Assembly: GCA_905250075.1 (NCBI GenBank)
Contig: CAJNOP010000018.1
Span: 496,001 to 560,000, forward strand
DNA from: Rotaria sp. Silwood1
Lineage: Eukaryota; Rotifera; Eurotatoria; Philodinida; Philodinidae
Direction: 5' to 3'
DNA length: 64,000 nucleotides
Positions 12,401 to 24,151 of this stretch are shown here, piece after piece. Under the pieces are notes generated by a model. That model was not told the DNA's origin, did no database searches, and was given only the letters and a program-made list of their open reading frames with translations. Position 1 is the first letter of the stretch, and each line of letters begins with the position of its first letter. The translations under genes were made by a program, and so were the position numbers.

Positions 12401-13907
12401 TTTTCTGTTTTCACTCTGTTTTTCCAATCTGTCTTTGTATATGCATATACATGCTTAACTTTATCTGTAGTAACCTTGCATGTAAATATATTAGTTATGT
12501 TAGAAATATATTAGTTATGTTAGCCTTGTTTTATATTACGCCTTATTACATGTGCTCATTAGGGGTAGAATGATAGCTTATTCTTTCTTTTCTCCCTATT
12601 GTTTGGATTTCCATGATGAGGTATGAGATATGTATATGTAGTATATATATTTGTCAATGAACGGATGCGTATAGAATATATGTCTATAGAAAGGAAATTA
12701 TTGATGGCCTTTTCAGGATGATATCAAAAGGAAACACCGATCATTCTGTCAAGGTTAAGTGGAAATTCATTCTTTCTGGTGCCTAGATTAACCGTGAAGA
12801 GCAAAGATAATTGTTAAAAAAGTATTATGTCGGCTAGTTCTTAATTCAATCTGTAGCCATAAACAAAAAATATATAAATTATTTGTGTTATGATGTATTT
12901 ATTCTACGTGTGTTATAATAAGACAAATAAACATAGTCATTTGTCTGCACAATCTATTAATATAAAATTTGCAATAAACTAGATTGTAACTAATGTTTTT
13001 GCCAGATACATACACAAACCTTGATTTGCTTGTCAATGCTTAATAAATTCTTTTTTTTTTATTCATTCAGAATGTAATTGTCATCCGGTGGGTTCACGTG
13101 GTAAAGTTTGTAATCAAACAACAGGACAATGTCTATGTAAAGATGGTGTTACTGGTTTAAGATGTGATCGATGTATGAAAGGTTATCAACAAACCAAATC
13201 ACCTGTTGCTCCATGCATTAGTAAGTTTAACAATACAGAAAAAAAAAGTTTTTCTTTAACAAATAAAAAAAAATTTTTTCTCTTAGAAACATATGATTTT
13301 CAATTACCAACATTATATAATGTCTATCATCGACAAGATAACACAGATGATTATCATGAACAAGATGTTGATATTTATAATAATCCTACAACCACATCAA
13401 CAATAGTTCATCAAAAACTTGTAGAATATAATCCATCCATCGATTTAGAACAATATTGTGGTGCATGTCGTTATTATAGTCATCGCTTACATTTTAAAAA
13501 ATATTGTAAACGAGATTATAGTAAGTTGAAGAAAAAAAAAACTAGAATCATTGAAATTCATAATTTATTATTTATTTCTATCTTTTTTTAAAGCTATTCA
13601 TGCACGTGTAACGAATCGACATGATGCTGGTCAATGGGTATCATATTTATTAACAATTATACGTGTTTATAAAGATCGTCTTAATCGTATACAAGAGAGT
13701 GAACAATGGATATGGGTATCACGTAAAGATGTTCAATGTTCATGTCCACATTTAAAACTTGATCGACAATATTTATTAATGGGTTTCTATGATCAAATGC
13801 AAACATCTTTAAGTCTTGACCGTACATCCGTTGTTATTCAATGGAGACCACGTATGGAACAACGTATGAATCGTTTTAGAAAATTAGAATTAAATAAAAA
13901 ATGTTAA
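9402..13907 (+). CDS. netrin
   Basis: Netrins are secreted laminin-related cues that act through DCC/neogenin and UNC5 receptors to guide axons and migrating cells. Seven exons (9402-9860, 9927-10282, 11509-11633, 12103-12291, 13071-13220, 13287-13520, 13594-13907) join to 608 residues, the usual netrin length. A signal peptide covers residues ~1-19. A laminin N-terminal domain runs to ~270, with D-P-C...[11 protein letters not shown] and the diagnostic [10 protein letters not shown] and [12 protein letters not shown] blocks, then [10 protein letters not shown]. Three laminin EGF-like repeats follow (~262-426). A variable linker leads to a C345C/NTR domain (~485-608) with the expected cysteines and a basic tail ending K-K-C. 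Introns 2-4 are 0.47-1.2 kb; the others are 66-73 bp. A single complete, apparently functional copy. I do not assign it to a netrin subtype. Confidence 0.96.
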
Positions 13908-16900
13908 GTCAAAAACAAAAACAGCAAGAAAAAGATTCATGTCATTCCATAAAGAACAAGAACCTGAAGAAAAAAAAAAAGACAAACATTTTTCTTTTGT
14001 ATAGTGTCGTGTGTTTTGTGTGTTGTCCTTATTGTTGTGTGATTTGTTTTATTTGTTAACTGTACCAGTAATCTTAGCATTACAATATAAATTTATTTCA
14101 TATTAATCTATATTTTTTTTTTGTTTATGACGAATAGGCCGAAATTTTTGAGATAAAATATTTGTTTATTTAAGACTTTGTTGAAAGTGTTTGCAAGGCG
14201 TCAAAAGCTATGAACTAGGACCATCATATTGTGTATTTTTCCAATACGGACTTAGTAATTTCATTTGTTTTTGTTCGAGAATAATGAAGCATTTTTGAAA
14301 GACGAAGTTTTCTGATGTAAACATTTACTCATTTTGTTCTGTTTGAAAGCACATCAGAAAAATGAAAGGCTATGGATGATGATCAGAACTTTGTGTTTTT
14401 TTTTGAATAATGAATTAGAAATGTTGGGTCTATTTTTGTTTGAGATTAGTAAAGAGATTTTTTTTAAAGGCCTCAAGAAAAGGTTAGATTGAATCATGAA
14501 CCAATAGGCTATTGTTATTATCTCTAAACTCTTTTTCGAAAATTCTAAAACTTATTGCAGTTGATTGTTTTGTTCGGTGAACACTTTTTGATAAAATTTT
14601 CCATTGATCTAAGTGAAACTATCTGCACTTTATCAAAAGCTTCTTTCTCTACAAAAATATCTTTTGATTAAAAAGGCGAATTTTCAAAAATGAGAATATT
14701 CAAGTGACCTATAGAAAAATTCCAACAGTGCATTTTATAGGAAAGAAAAATTTTTTGTCTCAATTATCTTTTGGAATTTGTTAAAAGTTTCTTTCATTGA
14801 TCTACACTTGAAAAGAGCATAAAATTCTGATCATAAGTCATAACTTTTCACTTTTCAGAAACATTTTCAACGGAGCAAAACATAAACAAATATTTTATGT
14901 AGGAACATTCGGTCCATCTGTTATGATCAAATTCTCATTAGACAGATGGAGAATTTTGTTTTGTTGTTTTGTTTCATTCAATTAGGCAAGACTTGGTTTG
15001 TTTTATGGTAGACAAGGATGATTGATACTTATAGTTATAAACAACTGATGAATTGATTTTGAATAGTCATTTTTTTTATGTACTAATGATCATTGAATGA
15101 TGCCGTCGGATGGATAGATCATGCTCCGTTAAAGATAGAAGAAAAAGAAGAAAGACAACCAAATGTATTAATAATGACACATTAACGCAATTAATTGAAA
15201 ATGGAAGTTGAATAAATGACGTTATAGCTAAAACATAAACTGTTTTTTTGGTATTTGTCCTTGATTTCGTCAATACATGTTGACTGATATTGTTAACAGA
15301 GTTTTCTTTTTTTTATTATATTCTTAGATAAGAATAGACCAATATGAATATTTCCTTAGAAACTAACTAAGGCTTGTCAATAAATCATTTATAGTATATA
15401 TTTTTTCCATACCATTTGACGTATCAGAGAATAGTCTACTGGAAAAGTCAATGATAAAAAACCTACGGATGCTATATATAGAGAAGGACAATATGATATG
15501 TACGTAAATTCATATTTTTATACTTATGAATTTCATGTAGATTTTATAAAATATTTCTATTCAATTAAACAGTGATTAGAGTTATATTTACTTGAATATA
15601 TCGTATCATATGAATCTAAAAATATTTAGTGTTTATTATCTATGTACACGACTTTTTTATCAGTTGGAAAAAGGTTACATACATGGAATTACATATATAT
15701 AGCTACAGTTCATATTCTTCCCAGAATTGATTTGAGTGTTTGTTTTTTCTTAATAAGATTTTAAATGATTTCTAAGATAAAATGCCTGTGAAAAGGTAGC
15801 AAATCGTTCAAACAATTATCCATATATCAACCAGGTGCTATTCAATTGATAAAACAATAAATTCGACGGTTGATACTGAAGATAAAATAATACTATTGAA
15901 GTATATGCACTTATAAAACTCATGCAGTCATATAAATTCAGGCATTTAATGACAAAAATTGTATGTTATTTAATTTAAATCATGCAAATATTTTATTTGA
16001 ACGATTATATAAAATTATGCATGATACAATTTGTTTTCTTAACTATAAACAAAGCAGGTTGAAATTGAAAAATGTAATAGTCATTACGGTTGAGCAATAG
16101 ATAATACACACATCAAAGTTAGCTATTTAGTTTAGAATAATTTTTTTAAAACTTTATGTATCATAGTAAGTCCATATGTGCATAAAGAAACTGTAAATTC
16201 AATATAAGATGATTCATCAGGTTTAACAAGGCTATAAAAAAAATCAATCAAAATTACAGTTTATTGATCATTTATATAGTGTAGTTCTTAGATGAAGACC
16301 TACTGTCTGATAGGCAAAGATCAGAACATTTGGATAACATACGTAGTCAGTATTAATAGTATTGTGATCTGTTATGAAACATAGACATTCTATTAGGCCT
16401 TAGTTACTACCACTGACTTGATGCCTATTCTAAAATAAAAAGTCAAGTCTTTTACATTATCAATTGAACAATAAATGAGCTTGTAATTTGTTTTACATGT
16501 AAAAACGAGTTATAATCATATAATCTACGTCATGAAATAAATTTGTTTCCAGTAATTTCATTTATTTCAGATTCTAATTATAGGGAGCTATTTGAACTCT
16601 TCATTAGGGTTGACAATAGCTCATCAAATTGAATGGCTCTAATCTTCCAGAAGAGATTTTTCTCACAGGTCGGGTCGATTTGGATTTCTGACGAGCTACA
16701 CGGTACCAACCTCCTTTAGATATGTATAAAAGTAACGTCTTTTTCCAGTGCAATGATACTTCGTGTTGACAAGCAGATTCAAATGATGGGTTAATCGCTC
16801 TCAATGGTAAAAGTATTATCAAACTGGCACTATGATAACAATCAAACAAAACTGGAAGTATTACCTACTGATTGATCAGCAAATAATTTAATCATAGGAG

Positions 16901-18518
16901 ATATTTTTTGTTGAATGATAATGTCCATGAAGCTGAAGTATCGATGCACACATGTTTTTTTTACGATTCAACAAGTAATTCGATTTGTCTCTCATGTTAT
17001 ATTTACTAGCATCATCGTAATCTAACCTTAACAAATTTGCAGTCAGCATGATGATTAATGAAATAGTCGTTGAGTTTTATCGTGTACAAAGTCTTTTTGT
17101 AAAACAAATATATTTATAACCTGTAACAGATCGGACAAGTCGATCCAGACTCTCATAGAGTGACAACTAGCTCAAACAGTCATAAGGAATTGTTCATTCT
17201 AAGTCGTGACCTTCATCGGTAGATATCGGTAGATATAGTGTAAATAGACATAAACAGCATTACTCTTTCTCATTCAGAACTGATTGTGCCTATCTACATC
17301 TACATATCCCTCATTAAAGTTGATGGCAAGAATGTATTCATTTGCTTTAAACGACAAAAATTTTTCAGGCGTTCAATCTGTTAATTATAGGTATTTTGGT
17401 ACTCATATTGCACAATAAGAATTTATACCTTGTAATCATGTTCTGAAATCATCTTGTCAAAACATCTGATTTTTCTCAAGCGGACCAATCTGTTTCAAGC
17501 TAGAATGCCACTATTAAAAGTATATTTCTTTTACAAAAAAGGATTTCTACACGACTGAACTCCACAATAATTACAGTCATTGATCAGAATATTGTTGATA
17601 AATCGAATTACATATTGAACTGAAATACTAAGATGAGTTCGTTGGTACATCAACTTCTGAAAGACTATTACATATGAACATAAACTTTCATGAGGTAAAA
17701 TGCTCGCTAATTAATTTCAAACAATTAAATCCGTTACTTATTTTTGCTACAAATTTAACATTGTTTCATTCTAGTAACACTCATGCCATTAAACCGAATA
17801 AATCCGTTGCTTTTATTTTTTAGCAAAATGAAACTGCCGAAAAATTCACATGACATAAGCTCTTGATTGTGATCATTGACGAGGTGCAAAACTCATTTAA
17901 GAAATTTCAACAAAAAATCTAAATACAATCTATTTATATTGTACTGTTTAATACTGATTGGAATTTGATATTGCAGCTTTAAAGATCGATTAAGATAGTT
18001 TTATCTATTGAAACTTTTTTTTTTACATGGAAAATCTACTTTGAAAGAAGAAATAAAGTTCAAGTCGGGTGGCTAGACAAAAGTTAAGACCTGTCTGATC
18101 GAGAGGAAAAATCTCTTTGGATCGAGTCGAGCAGTCCATTTCGAGTGTTGCTTGGTACCTAAGATCAAATAATTCGTAATTAAATTTTACGTTAAAATTT
18201 GTTTTCGTCTTTATCATGATTTTGATTCATAAAAACTAAATTCAAAACGTTGAATATCTATTATTAGTATCAATCTATTTGAAAACAACCATTTCATATC
18301 ACTCGTTCATAATCTATTAGTAAATATGAAATTAAAAGAATCCATCCCATTGGAAATAACATTTAATGAGATACCAATTGATTAAGTGCAGAAAAAACAC
18401 AGAACAACATAAGAAAATAGAATAATAACGAAGCAAAAAAAAAACCAAATATACTAAGATAAATATTATCGATTATTTTTTCTTTTCTCTAAAGTCTTTT
18501 TCTAAACACCGGATTTTA
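13908..18518. other. intergenic between convergent netrin and CRELD genes
   Basis: 4.6 kb of AT-rich DNA holding the 3' ends of two convergent genes. Open frames at 15076-15273, 16604-16849 and 18023-18217 (all minus) are unsupported by splice sites or family resemblance. I see no RNA gene or clear mobile element. Confidence 0.45.
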
Positions 18519-21500
18519 TCACAAAATATGTTTTACAAAAAGTATTATCACTATACTAGTCATAAAACAAGCTAATGACGCAAGAGCATACATTTCTTTG
18601 TACATTAAAATACTACAAGTAAGAAGAAGAACAGCTAATGTACTCATTTTTGGTAATTGACGAAAGAATGGTTCACCTAAATAAAAAACAACACATTAAC
18701 AAAACAAGAAATCAAGGCAATAATAAATGACAAACCATAACATTCATATCCACCATCTGTATTATTACATTTATAAAAAATACAAGGTGAAAGAAACAAA
18801 TTTGAACGACATTCATCAATATCTAGAAAATAATAATCAATAAAAAGATTTATTTTTACTTATTCTCTACCTGAACATATCACTTGATCATTTTCATCTA
18901 CTGATTTTGTATAACCACTTTGACAATTTGAACAATTTGTTCCACTATATTTTGTATTACATATACAACGACCATTACCTGATCTTGTGCCATCACCCTA
19001 TAATAATATTAAATGATTGTTTTAATTAAAATAAAAACTAACAAGAAAATAAAACTTATTCTATTTTCTTACATTACAGTTTCCATTGCCTGAACACACA
19101 AGTTTATTATCACCATAATGACATCGTCGACAATTTTTACCAAATGTTCCTTCAGGACAACAAACTTTTGCTGTATCAATACACAACCATTCATAGAAAT
19201 TATCAATTAAATCTGGGGAACTTGTTTGATACCATTCTTCAATTTGATCTTCATATTTTTCAAGAAAAGTACTGCACTATATAAACAAAGCACAAAAGAC
19301 ATTAATATGAAGAAAAAAATCAATTTAAATTGAGAAAACAATATATTTAAATCCGTATTTTTAAATAAATTAGTGAATTGAATGATTTATCAATAAATTA
19401 CATTAAATGATCAATTAATGATGAATTTGATTTGCTAATAGATTTAAAGACCAGTAAATAAAGTATACAATATATAATGTCAAAGAGTAAGTTTAGGAAA
19501 TTGAAAATGCATTATAATACGATTGACTTTTTGTTCTTCTTTTTATTTGCTTATACCGTGTAGTAAAGATGATGTCATAACATATATATTTGTACTCTGT
19601 ATTTCTATCCTTTACTTCCAACTTCAGTTTAGAGTTCACAAGGTAAAAAAAGGTGGACGTGATACAAGTTGCTCAATATGAAAATGATATAGCAAATGAA
19701 GAGGTCATGAAAAAAAAATCAGGGCTAAATAAGCTTGGTCTTACATATGTCTAGTTGTGGACTTTAATGCAAAGCAAGTGTTTATCTATTATATCATGTG
19801 GACAGTGCAAAAAGTCACTGTCTCTATAAAGTTGAAGCTGAGCACGATGATCATATAGAGCGTATAATTGCTAGATGGAGTTGAATGCGAATGAAATAAA
19901 AATTCACTCAAACTCACATCCATATCCTATTTCATTCGAAAAGACTCCTTCTAAAATCAATATTTTTCATCTGTATAAAATGTATTATTTTACTGGTAAT
20001 TATATGTAATAAACAGATTATTATGTAATCAAATACTGATCATTCGTATATTCTTTTTATTAATCAACTACATCATAGCCATAAACTTACTTGAGATTCC
20101 GTTTTTGAACATGAACTTTCCAGTATTTCGATTAGACGAGTTTCACTAAAAATCAAATTTAGAATTTTTCATTGATTTAATCCATTTAGAATTCATGTAA
20201 CTAATTAAAAATGACTTAAGAATTGTTAGTCATAATATTCTTTCTTTCATTTAAAAACAAATTCTACTAAACTTCTCGAAATTTAATCCTGTCTGATCAT
20301 TCATTACATTTGAGCGTCTGTATTGCTAAGCATATCGTTAGTGCAAGAAGCTTTACACTAGACTGTATAGACAGTTTCATCATCACGCTCATAATCCTTA
20401 GTTAAATAATGTAAGTTAACTGATCGATTCGTCAATAGACACATTCGACAATGTATGGCTGTCATTAGATATTCGTCATGAACTTCTGGTAGTTTGAAAG
20501 AAACTCAAAATAATCATCCTTCAAAAAACCTACGAAATGAACTTCAAGAAAATTGATGTACTATCAATAGTCTTTCTTGTTTTTCAGATATCTCTTGATA
20601 AGCTTTAGTAGAATCTCATTCTCTGATCTAAAGTATCCTATATCATCTGTTTTTATATTTGATGCAACAACACGTGTCAAATCTTTCAAGTAATGGATTA
20701 TTTTTATGTAATCTATATGAGAGTGTTGAGTTCATCAGTTTGTAGCTCAATAAATAAAATTCCTACCGAGAAAATGATTGATGATCAACTTATTTACATA
20801 AAGAACGAATGAAATATTCATTGCTCAGTAATATTTTACGAAAAAACATTACATATGATGTTTCATTTAGGAGGCTTAATACAATTAATGACCGAGATGT
20901 AAAAATAACTAAACATCGGAACCTTCAAAAAGAAGTCGTGAAATAGCGAACAGCTTAAGAAGGTCATTTGTTTGAAGAGCTTTGTTTAAATAAACATTTT
21001 ATTTGAGTTCTTCTTGTCTATATAGAATGAAACTAAACTTGGTTAATATTAGAATTGATTTATCGCATCAGTACGACCGAATTTTTTTCTTAATCCTATT
21101 CAATTTTTCGAGGATAATCGAGTAATACAATACCGAAAGCCAATAGAAAAAAGAAAATTATTTAACAATGTTCATTAAATTTTCGAATAGCTCGTAATCA
21201 ATATAAATCCTTTGAAGTCACAAAATTTATTCTGATGAAATAGCATTAGAATTGCATTGATGCTATTGTCATAATTTCTTAGTAATTTATACCAATAGTC
21301 ACATTGTTTTATTCTTCATTATCATATTACTAACTAAGAAACATGAAATATCTATAATCGATCAGAATCAAAATTTCAAAAGGAAAAAAAATCTCAATTC
21401 ATCGATGAGGCTGTTTCCAAAAAACCTATCATTGAATAATTACCTTTTTGCATATCCTTTCAATTTTTTCTCTTCCCAATCTGTATTACCTCTAAACAAA

Positions 21501-21817
21501 AAATCGAACATAACAATTGTGAACAAAATTCCTTAACTTATATAATTCTTACCCTCCAAAATTACTTTTAGCTGTCTTTTTATAACCCTGTAATATTCAC
21601 GAAGACAAATTGTTTTTCTTTCATATAATATTAAAAATTCAAAACATACTTCAACAAATTTCTCACTTATTGTTTTACATGTAACACATGGATCAGCATC
21701 AAATAAATTGCCTGGCATCATCATAGCTGAGCATGTTGAATGAAGTAAAATAACAAGAAGACATAAGAAAAATACTAATCGATTTGGTATATGAATAATA
21801 ATTGGAAGAAATGACAT
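18519..21817 (-). CDS. CRELD: CRELD (cysteine-rich with EGF-like domains)
   Basis: CRELD proteins are secretory-pathway EGF proteins; CRELD1 is membrane-anchored and CRELD2 is an ER stress factor. Eight minus-strand exons (21817-21650, 21587-21553, 21491-21444, 20145-20091, 19276-19073, 18997-18871, 18822-18736, 18676-18519) join to 293 residues. The start used is the ATG at 21817; the frame extends upstream to 21844 only through a TTG. After a signal peptide (to ~31) comes the CRELD/DUF3456-type region with D-P-C-x-x-C-K-x-I and W-E-E-K-K-L, then cysteine pairs around W-L-C-I-D and the C-C-P-E-G-T-F-G EGF core, a second EGF, and a calcium-binding EGF beginning D-I-D-E-C (~171-241). The C-terminus (~250-290) has two hydrophobic segments, favouring a CRELD1-like membrane form. 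Introns 3 and 4 are 1.3 and 0.8 kb; the others 48-75 bp. Confidence 0.93.
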
Positions 21818-21968
21818 TTTTATTTTTTTTATAAATTTGAGCAAAGACTGATTTTTTTATTAGTATTTTCTATCTGAAAGAAGAAAGAAAAAAAGAAAAA
21901 AAAAGAAAAAGTATTTTTTATAAGAACAGAAAACATATTAAAAAGAAATTAATGTCAAAATAAAGAAT
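21818..21968 (-). promoter_or_regulatory. 151 bp gap with acceptor-like site upstream of CRELD
   Basis: On the minus strand, a run of CTTT repeats ends in a CAG at about 21876-21874, 56 bp before the CRELD ATG, while the upstream same-strand FAM107-like gene stops at 21969. This is the arrangement expected when a downstream operon gene receives a spliced leader. A cis-spliced 5' UTR intron is the alternative. Confidence 0.4.
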
Positions 21969-23088
21969 TCATTCATGTTTTTTTTGTTGTTGACGAATTC
22001 GATGATAAACAAATTCAAATTCATTTGAATATGCACTTTCATTACTGGATATTGAACAAACATTCTCTGTCTAAAATAGAATAGATAAAAAACAAATTTT
22101 ATTTTTTCTTAGTTCTCGTTTTTATAAAATATACTTCATCAATTTTTTGTCGTTGTCGTGCAAGAATTTGTTCTAATTTTGTTTGTTCACGCATCCGTTC
22201 ATCTTCACGTTTCTTTTCTTCATCACGTCGATGTTTAAAAACATTAAATAACTCAGGTTTTTTTGGTAACAATTGTCCCCTAAAAAATATCAAGAATTCT
22301 TTATATTAGAACACAAGAAAACATGAGAAATCTTAAAATTTACATTTTTTGCTTATAAATCAATTCTTTATGTAATTCTTTTTTAGAATTAGATTGTTGC
22401 TGTGTAAGATGAGGTTTTAATGGAATTAATTCATTTGATATTAAAGATGATGGTGTTGGTAAACGATAATAATAATGTTCAGTTGCATCATCCGATAAAT
22501 ATGTTGGAATATATGGTGGAGTATGATCTTCATATTTCGATGCAGCGTTGTTATCTGTATTAGTTTGAATTGAATCATAACATATTTGATCATAAACATT
22601 CGTTTGACTACTCATCCAACTTTGATGACCTGATGATATTCCACCATCAGAAGAACCTAAAGTATAGAAAAAATTCATTGTTGTTCATGAAGTATTATGT
22701 TATATATATATTTATACTTGAATGACTATTTGTATCTTTTGATGAAACAGATTCACTAGCAAATGCTTCATCATATGTTGAATAAACATGATCATCAACA
22801 TGATTCTATAATAATTGAAGAATAAAATTAAATGAGTAAATAATTAAGAAATATTCCTTTTTCAATTCAAGATGTTCATGCGACCAAACATGCGTTTCTT
22901 TTTTTTTCTGATACACTTTCAAGCTTACCGCAAATCGACAGAGCAATAATGCTCGCTAAAAATAAGTTTAGAAATAAAATAGAAAAATCTGATATATTTT
23001 GTTTTTTTTTGTTTAGTTTCTTTTATTTTCAAGAAAATATCTAAATTATAATTATGTTTACCCAGCGTCGTAGACGATTAAACGGCAT
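21969..23088 (-). CDS. FAM107-domain protein
   Basis: FAM107 proteins are small actin- and focal-adhesion-associated coiled-coil proteins, stress-induced in vertebrates. Six minus-strand exons (23088-23062, 22955-22929, 22805-22718, 22656-22344, 22279-22135, 22070-21969) join in phase to 233 residues. The recognisable part is residues ~143-198: K-E-L-H-K-E-L-I, then P-K-K-P-E-L-F-x-V-F-K-H-R-R, then a charged helix of E/K/R ending L-A-R-Q-R-Q-K-I. This follows the FAM107 pattern H-K-E-L-L...K-P-E-L-x-x-V-x-x-x-R-R...L-L-x-R-Q-Q-K-L. The preceding ~140 residues are Ser/Asp/Tyr-rich and unlike the vertebrate proteins (~130-145 aa in all). The first two exons are only 27 bp each, so the N-terminus is the weakest part of the model. 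Its promoter side faces the repeat-protein gene at 24152. Confidence 0.75.
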
Positions 23089-24151
23089 CGATTTTGTAGT
23101 GTATCCCAGATATACAATGAGTATATACTAATAGAGTTGACCTGTCCGCTTTACTTGAGCCTCTTTTTTTCCTATGTTCTCTTATTGTACACAATCAATA
23201 AGGTTAAAAAGGGAGACAAAAAAAGCTTTACTATTGACATACATAACAATCATCAGTATTGTTGTCATTCATGGATAGATTAATTGATAGTTTGAAACTT
23301 ACTCGAACGAATTTTTTCACTCGAAACATAGGTAAACGTTTATTATTGTTGTAATTTACATATGCAGACAGACACCACAATAAGGATGAAAAAAAAGAAA
23401 AATTGTCAATCGACTGCAACCTACGATTACGTGATATACAGAAAAAAGTCTCTCGTTCTCTCATTGCGTTTCTCTTAGGTATTACATCATACATACTTTT
23501 CAACCTCTCGTGTGACAATTCACCACGAAAAAAAAGTTATTTCATAACATCTCTACATCGAGAGTAGGTTGGTTGAACGAACAAGACTTTTAATCCGGTT
23601 GCATGCACTCGACTACTTTTTTCAGTCTGTATAAAAGGAAAAGAAGCAAAAAAATAAGTATATGGACGTTATTACCACAAAAAGAACTATTTTCACGCAT
23701 ACACATGTTTACAAATTGGCGTCGTTCTTGACTAGTGAAAAATTATCCTTGATCAGATCAATTAAAATAACATTTTCACACACATATACTGTTTGATTTA
23801 TGAATTTAAAAAAAGACATGAAAATAAATATGCTGATAAAAACTAATGAAAAAAAAACAACGTAAAAAATGATTTTATATAATAATGATTCATTTATCCA
23901 CTGAATAGACATCACTATTATATATTTTTTTTTCTTCTATGTCGGTTATGCATGATTTGGTTTTCTTTTTTCTCCATGGCCATACATAATTTGGTTCGTC
24001 ATTGATGCACATTTATACTTGAAAATAGACAGAGGTTTACTTAAGTTATTATATTCAACCTTCGCTATTCATTCTCGTTCTTTGTGTCTATATTGATACT
24101 TGCATTGTTCACGTTTATTGGATGTGAAAGCTTTCAACGTTTACAATAAAT
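23089..24151. promoter_or_regulatory. shared divergent upstream region
   Basis: About 1.06 kb separates the divergent starts of the FAM107-like gene (-) and the large repeat-protein gene (+), so it must hold both promoters or 5' exons. I could not recognise core promoter motifs. A minus-strand frame beginning at an ATG at 23912 encodes a 67-residue peptide with one hydrophobic stretch but has no splice or homology support. An acceptor-like TTATTTAG lies at 24157-24164, just inside the first ATG of the repeat gene. Confidence 0.35.

Noticed and set aside
16604..18217. Two minus-strand frames with a vaguely similar DNA stretch (TCGGGTC...GAGATTTTTC)
   Set aside because: The similarity is short and not collinear; insufficient to call a repeat or gene.
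21818..21844. Nine extra N-terminal residues for CRELD
   Set aside because: The upstream codon at 21844 is TTG, not ATG; the ATG at 21817 starts directly before a good signal peptide.
23709..23912. Minus-strand 67-residue frame with a hydrophobic segment
   Set aside because: Single short frame in AT-rich DNA between two divergent genes; no splice sites or family match. Hydrophobicity is expected from T-rich codons.
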